Positions 9,796 through 22,984 of a stretch of 64,000 nt of DNA are shown piece by piece. Location: the NCBI RefSeq assembly GCF_027244095.1, contig NC_069658.1, forward strand, positions 47,417,001 through 47,481,000, written 5' to 3'. The position numbers were made by a program, and so were the translations under genes. The DNA comes from Hemicordylus capensis. Taxonomy: Eukaryota; Chordata; Lepidosauria; Squamata; Cordylidae. Each line of letters opens with the position of its first letter. Position 1 is the stretch's first letter. Under the pieces are notes generated by a model. That model worked only from the letters and a program-made list of their open reading frames with translations. It was not told the origin of the DNA and ran no database searches.

Positions 9796-10544
9796 TTCTG
9801 GAACATGTTTCTTTTTCCTGTCTTCCATCTCTGAGGCATATCATGTGTATTCATCTTCTCATTAGTAGAGAACTCCATAGCTTTTAAAGCCATGCACCTA
9901 TTACTGGAGGCACTTTCAATTTAACAGGAATTTCACTTCCAGCAGTTGTCAATAGGTTTCTTACCAATTCAGTTATCTTCCCTGCCACACTGGCACAAAT
10001 TTGTAGCTAATCACTTTAGTTATTACACTTAGAGTTTTCACCAGTATGTTTCCCTCTCCCCTGGACATCAGGGCTGTGTGAACTGGTCTGCTTCAAACTT
10101 TGGTTTGGCTCAAACCAGGGTGGATCAGATGGTCTGGGTTTGAACCGGACCAGCCCTAGTTCAAACCAGACCGGCTTGGTAGTATACTTGTAAAGGGGAA
10201 TCCCAGGTGAGGATTCCCCTTTACGAGTAAAGGGGCAGAGGGGGCTTCCTTGAGCTAGAGGGTGAGGGAGGGGACAGGTCAGGGGTATTTACTTTAATAG
10301 TTGGTGTAGTTTGTGAATTAGGCTCTACTTAAATTGGTATCAGGGTCAGTCAAACCCTCACCTAAGATGGATACCAGGCCTGTTCATAGAGAAGGAGATT
10401 CTTTGGGGAGATCTGAACTTTGAACTTTTGTCTCTGAGAATGGGGTACTTATGCTGAAGGAATGCTGTTAGAGAGGCTTTCTCTGGGAACAATGTGTCTG
10501 TGCTGTTCTGTTGGTGAAGAAGCTTTTGAAACTCTGGTCAAGAT
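9796..10544. other. Intergenic, remnant of a foldback element near 10075-10180
   Basis: Around 10075-10180 the words 'gggctgtgtgaactggtc' and 'gaaccggaccagccctag' pair as a degenerate relative of the TAGGGATG family. Otherwise nothing is recognised. Confidence 0.4.
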
Positions 10545-11061
10545 TAGGGATGAGCCCGGACCGGTCTGGAGGCCATTTTGAAGGTCTCCGAACCGGTCCG
10601 GACATGAGGGCAGTCCGGAAGTCCGGCACTTGTGTGTGGGGCTCTTTAAGGGCGGGGGAAGATGTACTTACCCCACCCCCGCCGCGTTTCCCCCACCGGT
10701 GCGTTCGTTTAGTAAAGCTTTTGGAGTGGCAGGATACCTCCCTGCCGTCCCTTCCCCCAGTCGTCGGCAGAAGGCTTCACAAAGCCTTTTGCGCGTGCGC
10801 ATGTCACGCACGCATGTCAAGTCTCTGTGTCACGTGTGCGCATCGCGGAGACGTGACGTGCGCAGACGCAACAGGCTTTTTGAAGCCTTTTGCCGACGAC
10901 TGGAGGAAGGGGCGGCAGGGAGGTATCCTGCCGCCCCAAAAGCTTTACTAAACGAACGCGCCGGCAGGGGAAACGTGGCGGGGGTGGGGTAAGTACACCT
11001 TCCCCCGCCCTTAAAGAGCCCCCCACACAAGTGCCGGAGCGCGGTTCCGTGCACATCCCTA
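10545..11061. mobile_element. hAT foldback element, family TAGGGATGTGCAC (517 bp)
   Basis: The element runs TAGGGATGAGCC...GTGCACATCCCTA and is flanked by a perfect 8-bp duplication GTCAAGAT (10537-10544, 11062-11069). Long GC-rich arms pair over most of their length, including 'gtttagtaaagcttttgg' with its inverse. A palindromic CpG/GCGC-rich centre sits near 10800-10870. No coding capacity; long frames on both strands are mirror images of the arms. Confidence 0.9.
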
Positions 11062-12235
11062 GTCAAGATACTGTACCAAACTAAAAGGTCATTTCGGCCA
11101 GAGTTCTGTAATAATCATGCTAATCAATGCATATCTATATTATAACCTGAGCTGGCAAGGTTTATGTAACACTGAGATATTTGAGAGACGATTGCCAATA
11201 AGGATCAATAAGGTTCAAAGGGGGCTGTGTGTGACTGCAATAAACAAATTAACCATTTAAAGACCCAGCTGCAGGAATAGGCCTTGCAAATTGCTAGTCT
11301 CACAGGGGAGTCAGGGCTCTTTACTTTAATAGTTGGCATCATCAGGGGCATCATCAGGGTAGTTGCCAGCTCCCCACCCCCACCCCGCCAGCCTCCTCCA
11401 GAGTAGCTTGGGCTGGCTGCGGCCTAGTTCGAGCTGGCTGCGGCTCGCAGGCCTCTACGCACATGCAGAGGTCCTTTTAGTGGCCTAAATTAGTGACCTA
11501 GCATGAGAGGTGGTGACTAAAATAGCCCCCGCATGTGTAAGGAGGCCTGAACTGGGCTGGCATCTTGAAATGTATTGTTCCAGAATGTGTCAAACATTGA
11601 CTATGGGCTAAACCAGCTACACCCCCCAAGTTGCCCTCCTAGAGAATTATTTATTTATTTATTTAGAGGTACCCACTGCTTCCTGCTCCAAGATGCTCTC
11701 CAGGAAAAATGGTTGCTGACCATATTGCTTGCTTTTTAGGTTGGGAGTTTGTGAGGTCCCACACCAGTATGTGGAAGCAATCACTGCATGAGTCACCATG
11801 CTGACTTGGCGCATGACATATCTGGTAACAACAGAAGAAAGGCACACATGCTATGGATATTTTTATCATCAATTACAGCTCAAGCCCCCATTTCGCAAGA
11901 GGGCCGATTTACCAGAGGATTCAGAATTGATTACTGAACCTTTTAAGGAAACTTAGTTGCCACTACATAAGTGTAAACACTCATGCTTCAACAGCAGCAT
12001 AACTGCTTTTAAAAAAACAAACACTTTATAACTCAAAGTCAGCCTTTTTGGGGTATGCCATGGGCTAGGTTAGCCCCCACGTGTTCACTCTTTGCAATCC
12101 AATCAGCAGTTTTGGAAAAGGTTATATCACTTCAGTATGCTGTTGGGAGATCACATGTATGAATACCTCCTTGCTTAAAAATGTCTTCCTTTATATATAA
12201 AATCAAGAGTTTAGGGCAAAGGCTAGGCAATGGCC
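11062..12235. other. Intergenic, (TTTA)n run only
   Basis: A short (TTTA)n run lies at about 11650-11665. No gene or element I can support. Confidence 0.4.
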
Positions 12236-12405
12236 TGTTTCACAGAATCATTCTAATCTAGGTTTAATGTGGGTTACCAACATCAGCGTGACTGCGTGAA
12301 CCCACAATTTGAATCTGAAATTTCTCCCTTGGCTTGGGTTCACACAATCACACTGATGTTGGTAAACCAGATTAAACCTAGATTTGAATGATGGTGTGCA
12401 TCGGA
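12236..12405. repeat. MITE-like inverted repeat, ~60-bp arms
   Basis: The left arm (12240-12307) and the right arm (12343-12400) share 'aatctaggtttaat' and 'taccaacatcag' in inverted order, with a loop of about 40 bases. Family unknown. Confidence 0.65.
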
Positions 12406-13195
12406 TCATTTAGCACCCTTCTCCATAACATGATAACTTTCCACAGAAAGAGATTTTATGATGTGGGGAACATTCAGACATTTAGTCCTTGACTTGCATT
12501 CTTCAGTACATACTACGATATGCTTTTTCTGAATGTGTAGCTAGGTCCACAGCATCAGCTTCCTGTTGAACACATGGAAATAACAGGGATCGGTCTCATG
12601 GTTATATTACTTATGGGCTGCAAGACATAAAGAACTACTACTGTCTGCCCAGACCTCAGCTAGGACAAAGTATAAAGATGTATACAACGAACAGTAGCTT
12701 TGGATAGAATGCATTTCCAAGATGAGCGAGATGGAAGGCATTGTTGCTGAGGAACAGAAAGCATGGAGAATCTGAGCATTTTCTTCCTGCATGGTAAGAT
12801 CATGTCTGCGCATCTCTCCCTGCCACAACCTAGGCAGGACTGACATCAGGAACACAGGTTGACACTTTAAGATGGTGGTGCATCAGAAAATCTTCTGTCA
12901 TGTGGCTCAAAAACAATAATTTGAGATGCTTCACACAATTGGTACCTGCGATTTCTGTTCTTCAACCTGAGAACATTTATGATCTGATGATGCACTGTTT
13001 TCACTGTATAAACTTACTTTCCTTCTCTCATTACTAAAAAAAGACATCTAAACCTTTCTGCTTTTTGAAGCTATTTCTTCCCTGTCTTTTCCTAACTCTG
13101 TTCCTAACCTATGAAGCCGTAACAAAACACAACCAAAAAAACCCCCAATATATAAAAATGTATTTTGTAGCGTTTGAGGCCAGTTTTCAAAAAGG
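12406..13195. other. Intergenic, nothing recognised
   Basis: No gene, RNA or repeat signature supported. Confidence 0.4.
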
Positions 13196-13960
13196 CTATC
13201 TGAAATATATGAAAGATAGCGAGGCTGCTCACACAAGCAGCCCTACCTGGACTTGTGCAGTCCTACCAGGAAAGGGCTGCTCATGTGAAGCACTGGAATC
13301 ATGGCTGATCCCAGAGCTGCCGATCCCAGTGCTGCTCTGCCGGGTAGCCCCGAGTTTAACACCGGGCTTTTACCTGGGTGTAAAGGCACGAGCGTGCCCT
13401 TCTACCCAGGTCCCCAGCCGTGTGTCTGCTCAGGCTGCAGACCCAAGTAGACACAGTGCAATGCATTGGGGGATTCCCCTGGGAGTTGGTGTTCTAGATG
13501 CCCGACTCTGTGTATGGTATGCTCAGGCTGCATGTAGCCCGAGCATACACATGACCCCAGACCTGGGATAAAGGGCACACCCGTGCGCTTTAACCCAGGT
13601 GAACGCCCAGTTAAAAACTCGGGATTAAAACTCTGGGTTAAAAAACTTGGAGCCGGATCTCACGATCAGGTCTCACGATCACGGTTTTTGTGAGTGCGCA
13701 GGGAGAGCAGGCTAAGCTGTTCGCCTCTCCTCTGGGGGTCTCCTCATGAGTAGCCGCGCTGCGGAGCCGTGCTGCGGCTACTCACGATTGGGAAGCTGGG
13801 TTCCCGGGCTAAGGGGAGGGCTACAAAAGCGGGCTAGCCGCTTGTAAGCCACTGGGCTTGCCTGTGAGCCTGGTGGTTTACGTGATCAGCAAAAATCGGG
13901 CTAGGCTTTCCTTGGGCTACTGGGGGAGGCAGTGCCAGGATCAGCTTCAATCCTGGTGCT
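13196..13960. mobile_element. One or two multi-hairpin foldback elements
   Basis: The first part (13212-13640) has 'gaggctgctcacacaagcagccc' type ends and inner inverted words ('ttttacctgggtgtaaagg' with 'ctttaacccaggt'). The second (13640-13960) resembles 9297-9795 and 40898-41402, sharing 'gtctcctcatgagtagc' and 'gatcagcaaaaatcgggct'. Exact limits are uncertain. Confidence 0.5.
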
Positions 13961-15458
13961 GCACATGAGTAGCCCTCTAGGACTGCTTATGTGCACAGCC
14001 TCAATATCTGACTCTTTGTGTGAATGGTTTTTGTAGTTACTTGTTTGCTGTGAAAGCCAATAGGAAGCCGGAAGAGGGAGTGGAAATAGGAAGCAAGAAG
14101 AGTTACCAGCAACAAAAAGATTGAAATGCATAGCCCATGGCTGGCATAGGCCTATGTCATACCTCTCTTCCCTTCCTGGGTTCTTTTCAAACCATTATAT
14201 CAAATCACCCGCTGATAATATAATAAGTGCTGCCCAAATATCAAATCTTAATATTTCCAATCTGGCAATACCTTTGTTAGAACCATCCAAAATGATACAA
14301 ACTCTTAAGCAAGCTTTCACGCTCTCAAGAATTCTTCTTCATCCGCTGGATGTTAAGAAAAGCACAGGACAAAAGTATAACTGGGCATTGTATAATAGCT
14401 GTAAAAGTCTGCAAGTTGTAACACTTGAGATGATGTACAGGATGAGTTAAGTAGACTCCTGTTGATGAGCTTCATTAAATGCTGAATATGATCCCAGGCT
14501 GCTGCATTCAGGGTTCTTGGGATGAAGAAGCTTGCTTAAAATCTTGTGTCATTTTGGTTGGTCCTAATAAAGGTATTACCAGATTACAGCTTTTAGGTTT
14601 TTATAATGGACCAGCACAGCTATCTTTTATTTATTTATTATAAAGTATTTTCACTTTCACTGGGCTTGGGCAGCTTTGAAGTAGGAAAGCTTATTTATTT
14701 TATACCAGAGAGAAATAAAACCTGAAATGATACAAATTGGAAAAATAGCATGAAAAAGCATAACAATACTGAGCTGTCTTTAGAGATGAATTATCACCAA
14801 GTAAATTGGGAGCTCTGTTTAGTTGACTCATATTTCCTGAGAAATTCTATAGGCATATCATTTATTAAGGAACAACTGGAGGTGGTATAGCGGCATTTAT
14901 AACCATTCAAAAATATGTTTAAGCATTATTCTGCAAATGCATTACCCCAGGACTATATTCAAGTGTGAGCTGTTTAAATGTGTGTTATGTAAAGAACCTG
15001 GCTCAATAGTTCACATGCATTAGAATGACCTTAACTACCTGAACTGTTATTTCAAGGAGGAATGAGTGGTTCTCTCAAAGCAGTTTCAACCGAATATAGA
15101 ATTTGAATTGTTGTGAATGCTGCTCTAGTCAGAACATCCGCAGTTGACCCCCAGTGAATTGGATCAAAAGTGAGTTTTCTGTAGATTTTGGGGAACAGAC
15201 ACAGGGCCAATTCTTCAAACAATGCTGCAACATGCTACTACAGAATTCACATGGGAAGCTGCTTGTAGGAATGCCTTCACCCACCTCTAAGCAGTGCCCC
15301 GTGTCCTATGCCAGAAGCTCTAAATTTATTTACAGCAGGGATATTTCATACATAAGTGACACCCATGTGAATTCTAAGGTGGCACTGATATAGAAATGTT
15401 TAATCCAGGCTCACAAATAACTAAGTGTATAAAAGTTTGGTTCAGGATTCTAACAGAA
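13961..15458. other. Intergenic, possible old LINE/SINE 3' end
   Basis: Around 14520-14580 'cattttggttggtcctaata' followed by 'aaggtattac' resembles the tail of an L2/CR1-type element. Otherwise nothing is supported. Confidence 0.35.
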
Positions 15459-15870
15459 TGTAGGGCCAGTAGGCCTGAACAAGATTGTTTGAGTCAAGGC
15501 CCATTGGCCAAGACGTAAAAATTCCAGAGCCTGACAGGAGATAACGTATGTAGCCAAGGTCATGAGACAGATTCCCCACTCAGCAGAATAAGAAGCATAG
15601 CTGGCACCAGAAGATACTGATTATGGAGGGCAGAAAGGCCAAACTCATGTCCAAGGCTGCTCTAATTGGTACCACATGAATACATCTGTTTAATTACAAT
15701 GTACTGATGGATTTACTTGCTTATTTTTAATCTATATAAACTAGCAACTGAGTAACTTTGGAGCGCAATGCATGTCCGACTACTGACTTGTACTCTGCCT
15801 TCATGATCATGAATAAAAGCTAATTTGAGCACACACCCTTGCTGAATTTTACTTAATTCTCTCAGGCAAC
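15459..15870 (+). mobile_element. Possible solo LTR-like fossil
   Basis: The stretch starts TGTAGGG and ends near CAACA. It has a TATA-like CTATATAAAC at about 15733, then AATAAA near 15813. That spacing suits an LTR promoter, R region and poly(A) signal. No flanking duplication, primer site or internal coding region was found, so the call is tentative. It is an old fragment, family unknown. Confidence 0.3.
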
Positions 15871-16590
15871 AAACTCCTATTGTGGGAACCTTGTCTAATC
15901 CTCTTTAGTTCAATAAGATACCCCATTCTCTGTCAAATCTGATGGAAGGATGAATGCAAGGGGCCGAATTAAACAGGAGAATTAAAGTTCCTGAGGATTT
16001 TCCCGCAACAGCACAGTCAAATGAGAGGACTGCTCCCATTTTAATTTCTTCACATCTAAATTGACCCTGATTCCCAGATTCCATTCACTGATGATGGTGA
16101 GCTAGAGCAGGGGTGGGGAGACTGAAGGCATCCACAAGCTACTCCTTTGGCCTGAGCCTTGGGAGCTTCCAACATGAAATAGTGGCTTGGGAACATGGAG
16201 TCAATCACAAAATGGCAGCTTGGGGAGGCAGAACCAGTTGCAGAATGGTAGCTTGTACACAATTGTACATCAACAGAAAAAGGCATTTAAACATCAACAC
16301 CTCTGAATTCCAGGAGAATTTTGTTACAGGAAAGGAGAAGAACAAGACAGACTGTTTTGTGGGGGAAGAACACTGGAGAGAAATTAATAGGAGAGAAAGA
16401 AAAAGCAACCGTGATCACCCAAAGAGAGATAAATTTAAAATGGCAGGGCTATGCCATTTCAGAGATTACATATCTAATTGACTGATTGGGATCAGCCAAT
16501 CAGATTTACGATATTGACTGGAAGGGGAGGGAGCGAGAAGCTAAGTCCAAACTCCTGGAGCACTACTTCAGATAAGCTTGGGAACTACCA
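15871..16590. other. Intergenic, nothing firmly recognised
   Basis: A hAT-like start (CAGGGGTGGGGAG) appears at 16109 but I found no partner end or duplication. Confidence 0.35.
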
Positions 16591-16780
16591 GTAGGAAGCT
16601 GCCTTAAACTGAGTCAGACCATTGGTCCATCTAGCTTATTACTGTACATTAATTGGCAGAAACCCTCCAAGTTTTTAGGCGGGAATATTTCCCAGTAATA
16701 CTTGGAGATGCCAGGTATTGAACCTGGCACCTTCTGCATGCAAAATGGATTCTCTACACTAAGCTACCGAATGCCCATCC
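16591..16780 (-). mobile_element. tRNA-derived squamate SINE
   Basis: Reads on the minus strand from 'gtagcttagtgtagagaatc' through 'aggttcaatacctggcatct' to 'accaatggtctgactcag' and 'aaggcagcttcc'. Same family as 8042-8229. Confidence 0.8.
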
Positions 16781-17555
16781 CTGGGATAGAACCAGGGATG
16801 GATCTTATCTATGGGCAAAGTGGGTGGCACACACCTTAAATTTATCAATCAGCCAGGTTGTCTCTGCCTCCGTTTTGTGTGCCTACTGCCTCCCTCTGTT
16901 CCCTGCTGCTCTTGCTGGCAGCCTGCTGCTGTTTTAAAGTGTTGTTAGGTGGGTGATGGTAGCACCAACCTCAAAGAATAGGTCTTTTAAAATATTAATA
17001 AGGCAGGAGCCAATAATCATGATCACTTTTGTTTCTGCAAAGTGGATGGTACCAGGACCACTCTATAAACTAATCTGGGAGGGACAAGGCTGATTGACTT
17101 TTCAGGCAGCCAATCAGACTGCCCACAGGGTAGGGAAGTCGTTTTCTTTTAGCTACTCAGAAGAATCCAATCACCATTTTGGTTACAGAGTAAGTAGGCA
17201 GGCTGGCTGTTGGTAAGTTTCATCTTTTGCTGGCTTCTTTATATTTGTTTGGAGGGGAGGAATGCAACCTCTGCTTTCTCTCCCTTGTTCTCTGACCTGA
17301 TCTGTATGCAAAGCATTACAGCCCATTCCCAAAATGACATGCTGTAAAACATTGGAAGGAACAGCAAACTGTAAGACTGGAGTAATTAGATCAGAAACTG
17401 GCATAAGAAGAAAGAAAGTTATTTTAGGCATATGCATAGATTTCTGAGTCCAAACTGCTTTTCAAATAATTGCAGAAGTAGCTTTCCATGTTGGTGTGAT
17501 GTACCACTCTGGCTCAGAGTTCTTTCTTGTTGTTGTTTATTAGTAGTAGTATTCA
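16781..17555. other. Intergenic, nothing recognised
   Basis: No supported gene or repeat. Confidence 0.35.
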
Positions 17556-19100
17556 GTGCTTTTTTTGGTAATACTCCAGGAGCCGGTATGGCCACACCAC
17601 CTTTTGTGACCACACCTCTCTCATGCTTGTGTGTCCACGCCCCTTGTGGTACCATCACTTTCCATCACCCTGCCCTGCCCCCAAGTGGTACCGGTATCTA
17701 CTATCAACCTGTCTTACCCCCAAGCTCCAAAATCACCCGAGGCTGCACCCAGGAACTTACTCGAGGGATTGCAGTGGTGGGGGGTGAGTTTATGAGTGCC
17801 ACACTGGGTGCTTTTGGAGCTTAGCCATGCCCCCTGTGCATGTCACACAAGGGGGTGTGACCAAGCTCCAAAAATGCCCAGCACAGCTACTGGTGTACCT
17901 AGGTCCAAAATCAGCCTGGACTGAGAGGGCTTCGGAGCTGCCGCACCCCCACCCCCCGTGGCCCCCTACTTGATTTTTCCCCAAATAAAAATACCCCACC
18001 CTGCTGCTGCTCCTGCCTCCTGGGGAGCCTCCAAACAATATGGAGGGCCTCTCCAGAACCCCTACACTACCCTGTGCCCACTGCTGCCCTGCTGTGCCAA
18101 TATTTCCCATCTTCACTGCCGGGAGGTGGGGGTGAGCTGAGCGGAGAGCAAGCTTCTCCCCTGGCCAATGCACAGACTTCTCCCCACTCCTGGCCGGCGT
18201 GCATGCTTGCAGTTTGAGTATGGAGAGCATTGCATGCCATGATGTCCTGGCACATGACACTTTCCATACTTAAACTGCACAGTCATGCCGGCTGGAGAGA
18301 AGCCTGTGCACAAGCCCGTGCGCCACCTCCACCACAGTGGGTGGGGCGGGTTGGTTGGCCTGCTCCACTTGGCTTACCCCCCACCCCCGGCGGTGAAGGT
18401 GGGAAATATTGGCACAGCAGGTGCAGGGCAGCAGTGGCAGCACTGGGGCTCTGGCGAGGGCCGCCAGGAGGCAGGAGGCCATGGACCTGGTCCCTAAGGT
18501 AGCTAAGTACGCCTCTGAGTGCAATGCTTGAAAACTCACTCCCTGCCAAAGATCGCAGCAGCGGGAAGGGCTTTGCTTTCATTCCCTGCAGAGACGAAGG
18601 CAAAGACCTCCCTGCTGAACCGATCCCCAGGAGGGAGAGAGTTCCCTTGGGTGATTTCTGAACTTGCGGGCAGGGGCAGGGTGACAGTAGGTGGCAGGAA
18701 CTCCCCGAATGAGTTCACAGCAGCAGGGAACGAAGGCAAACCCCTCCCCACTGCTGTGATCCCCTGGCTGGGAGTGAGTTTATGAGTGCCACGCTGGGTG
18801 CTTTCTGAACTTGATCACACCCCCTTTGCGTGCAATGCAAGGGGGCCTGGCCAGTCTCCAAAAGTACCTTGCGTGGTACTTGAAAACTCACTCCCCACTG
18901 GGGATTGCTGCAGCAGGGAGGGCGTTGCCTTCATTCTCTGCAGGGGACGTAGGCAAAGCCCTCCCCGCTGCTCTTATACCCAGTGGGGAGTGAGTTCCCG
19001 GGCATGGCTTCAGGTGATTTTGGAGCATGGGGTGTGGCAGAGTGACGTTAGCTGGCAGTACTGCATGCCGGCGTGTACTGGCACACAAAAAAGCCCCGGT
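17556..19100. mobile_element. 1.5-kb non-autonomous DNA element with perfect 8-bp duplication
   Basis: AGTATTCA flanks both sides (17548-17555, 19101-19108). The ends pair loosely: GTGCTTTTTTTGG versus ACCGGGGCTTTTTTG read inward. The inside has several inverted modules ('aactcactccc...', 'gaaggcaaagccctcccc') and sub-terminal repeats. Neither strand codes for a recognisable transposase. The 8-bp duplication suggests hAT, though the termini are weak. Confidence 0.65.
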
Positions 19101-22100
19101 AGTATTCATTTTTTAAATAATCAGGCAGACAGAGCTTCCCTAGTGACTTCAGACTGCACTTACTCTCCACAGAAGCAGCCTTTTATAGTTGGTCTCTGCA
19201 TTACTTGTGGCTTGTACTGTTCTTTTCCTATTTGTGTGTGCTTGTGTTTTGATCCTGCTGTGTTAGATACAAATCTATGCACTGTTGTAGTCCTGTTAAG
19301 CACTATAACGCAACTGCTGTTTCCCATATTTCTCTGTATCTCTGCTGATGAGCAATTGAGATTGGTGTGCTTGTGTGTTTGTATTTTGATCCCACTTGTT
19401 AGCTACAAATCTATACTTTGCCAGTTCTTGCTAAGGCAACTGCCTAGTTCTGGCTCCAGCTCCACAGCTGCCCACAATTGGCTTCACCTCTCACTACCTG
19501 TGGCTCCACCCATCACCAGCCCTGCCTAGCCCCGCCCCCCGGAACCACCAGCCACCACTGTCTAGAACCTTCCCACATGCTTCTCCTTAGGTCCTTCAGG
19601 CTTTCTAGAAGATTTTGGGAGTGAAAATAGATAAGTGTGGCTCCATCAGCTCACCTCTCCAAGACTTATTAAGGATGCAGTTGCAGTTAGTGAAGGGACA
19701 AAACACGCAACAGTTGCCAGGCTAGCAACCAGTAAGACATTCTTACTCCTTCAGAGTACCCACCCCCTGTTTCTTTCTCCCACGCCACTGGAATAAGTCC
19801 TAGCACCATGCAGCAAGAGAAAGCAACCAGTGTCTAGAGGGTGATTGGTGGGAGCTGCATCTTCCTCACTTGGATGTTCTGGCACCAGTGAGATCCTAGA
19901 CCTAAGATTCTTGTGGGTGACAACATCAGCACATGAATCTCCCTTCCTAACACTACCATTCTTCCTGCTCAATAACACATAAATGCAATTATATGTTGGA
20001 AACTGCTCCTGCCACATTTTGCACTTGCATCTTGGTCCAGATCCTGTAACCAGATGCTGCTACTGATTTCAAACAGATCGAAAGTAAGCTATTTCTATGG
20101 TTTTTTTAAAATGTTGTTTCTGTTATATTGGCAGGGCATACATGGTTTTGAACGCAGGGTAGATACAACTTGCATTCCTTTGCTATGCAGCCATAGAATT
20201 GTGGCTTTACAGGGAAAGTGAAAACAGAAAACTGGAGCTTCAATATAAAGTGATGGCACCAAAGATTGATTCACACAACTTTTTTGATTTATTTTGGTCT
20301 AGCTGTGGAGCTGGACTGATTTATTTTGGTCTAGATATTTTGTCAGCCTTATTTTGTTGGTGATGAATTGACGTTATGACAATTCCATCACAGGCTCAGA
20401 CACCAGACCAGTTGCACATACCAGTACAAACTCTAACTGTTGTATGAAGTGCTCAAACACTAACTGAACCTGTTAGAACCCATACATGACTATTTCACCC
20501 ATGAAAAAGTGCAGGCAAAACATTATCTCTCCTACATCCCCCCTCAAAATAAGGAGCCCACCAAGACTAAAGTAGCTGTGTGAACCATTCCAAGTAATTC
20601 TTCTTAGGATCCATGTATGAGGGAGAGATCCAATATATTAATATAATCATCTACAATTTGCCATGTTAGTGATATATGGTCATAATTTGCTAATCATTTT
20701 TATGCACTAGATCTTGATGGCTAGTGATGGTTAGTGTACATTTATTTTTCAACAGGAATGTGCAGTTGTAAAGCTGATCATACTGCACAAAGAGCAGTCA
20801 ATGGTTAATTTTTAAAAATATTCTATGAATAACTTTAATGCTTATCTAATGAAAGTATGTCATAAATGCACAATAGTATAAAAATGTACAGTGTCACTCA
20901 CTGTCATGTCTATTTCCAAAGTGTTTCTTAATCACTGAATCACTCAGGCATTAGAATTCAGCAGCAAACACCTATACATTTCTTCCCTTAATGAGAAGTG
21001 GTCTGAGGCTTAAATGCCCCAATATTTGTGCAAGATCTTGTGTTCCAAGAGACTTGGCCTTAGTTCTCCCAAAAACTTATGAGGCTGCAGAGATGGTCCA
21101 CCAGCACGAATCTTGCCTGTTAAGAGTGAACTCACTTTCCTTCAGGAACAGGGTAGGGGGTGGGATGTAAGAATGTATGGGAAACTCCTTCACACTTGAC
21201 CTGCTCTAGGGTGACACCTGCTCACTGTCCTCCAATTCCTGTTTCTTTGGGGTGAATATGAATATCTCATTTAAAATGTGCTAAGAATCCTGTGATTAGT
21301 TTGGGTGACTGTCTTGCAATATCCCTTATTCCAGCCATTGCCCAGACTCTATCTACTTATTATGGGTTACTAAAAATTAAAAATATTTAAGCTTATTTTG
21401 AGTAATGCCTTACTGAATTCCTGCTCTCTCAGCCATTCTTCTGTAAAGAAGAAATAAAATTGTGTGCTTCACAGCTTTTACAGGAAAAACAATGATTAGA
21501 AAAGTCAAGTTGCCAGCCTTTGACCTAAAGGAATCATAGGCTTTCTGTCATTCAGTAATGGCAATGATAGGAACTGAGGGTGGCATTCAAAGTTTCCCTT
21601 ACTCCAGAGTAAGGATTCTTGTTCCAGAATAAGGAAAAGTGTGGGTGCCAGCTACTTTGGAGCAGAGCAGGGGAGAGCAGCAGGGAGCTAGTCCATCATT
21701 CACAGGAAAGAACTAAGGTGTGGGGAAAGGAGCAAAATGGTTGTTCCTTCTTTCTTCATCAGCAGCAGCAGCTCCTCCTCCTCCTCTTCCTCCTCCTCCA
21801 CCACCACCATCATCAATGTGCAACAGTAATAGCTCTTCTCTCTTCCCTGCTTTCCTTAACAAGAAATCGTGGTACTTTTCCAGGCAATAAGAACAACAAA
21901 ACCCCCAAACATTTTTGGTTAGCATTATATTGATATAATAAATCCTCAGCCACTGCTAGTTGTAAAATATATGGCTGCCATGCAACAGAAGTAGACTGAA
22001 GAATTTTGTTGAGATGGATTAGTCATGTTAGAGGAATTCTGCTCTTCTGGTGGCAGGTTGAACAAGGACATCAACAGAAGTGGCCCCATTTGCGAGCGAG

Positions 22101-22544
22101 ATCCTTCACAGCATGGATAGAAGCGGCTCTCCCTGTCTAAAAGGCAAGGAGAGCCGCTCCGGCCATACTGCCTAGTCGATTTAGCTCCCAAACAGGGCTA
22201 CATGGCCCCATTTCGGACCTAAACCATGCCCCCGTGTCTGACGTTAGATGCAGGGGACATGTCAGGGGTGTGAGGTGCAGCGCCTGAAGGGCAGCAGCCC
22301 AGGCTCTGTGAATGGTGTCTCCACCCGGGTTCGCTCAATGGTGGCTCCACCCCTGACTGCAATGTGGTATAAAGATCACCACCTGTTGCTGGGGTGGTGA
22401 TGTCATTATACTACATCACAGTGGTATGATGGGAAGCCAGCAGGGGGAAGGTGATATAGCAGTGATGGGGTTGGGGGTGCCGTAGAGGCCAGCAGCAGGA
22501 GAGTGTGGAGGTCCTTCTCCCCGGGCAAAAAAACTTCTGTTCCA
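19101..22544. other. Intergenic, short duplications only
   Basis: An approximate tandem duplication (about 19205-19290 and 19355-19425) shares 'tttgatcc' and 'tacaaatctat'. A small one at 20286-20335 repeats 'tgatttattttggtctag'. A hairpin of 'agcggctctcc' with 'ggagagccgct' lies at about 22121-22158. CTC/CAC-rich low complexity occurs at 21760-21815. No gene was found. Confidence 0.4.
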
Positions 22545-22984
22545 GTGATGCAAAGCCAACATCAGCTCTTTTTAATGCAGGCCCATTATTAGTACCATCG
22601 CCAGTTACTGATACCACTTGCTTTTGTTCGGAGATTTTGCTGTTAATGATCCCTACTTCTGACTTGTACTTGTCAGTAGGTGAAGACCTTGCAAGCACAA
22701 GAAGTGTAGGCCAAACCTTGCCGAAAAACTCTTGCTTAATCTCCCTTTCTGAACCACTCATTCGTCTATTAAACTATATCTCCTCCAGGCATGTAAAGGT
22801 ATCCCCAGGACAAAGGATGCCACATTTTACAGCTATTGCATGAGCTATATTAATGTTGTACCCAGTGACCATATGCACAGCAATGCCAGTATCCTGACAT
22901 TTTCTTATTGCATCGGGAACTTCAGGTCTCACTGGATCATCAGTACCGACAACTGTGATACATGTCAAGTCTTTGATTATATCA

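Noticed and set aside
10511-11084. Paired open frames on both strands of the 10.5-kb block
   Set aside because: The mirrored peptides follow from the inverted arms of a foldback element.
15459-15870. Complete retroviral or LTR element
   Set aside because: Only a possible single LTR is visible. No second LTR, primer site, flanking duplication or internal genes were seen.
16109-16580. hAT element starting CAGGGGTGGGGAG
   Set aside because: No matching inverted end or 8-bp duplication could be found.
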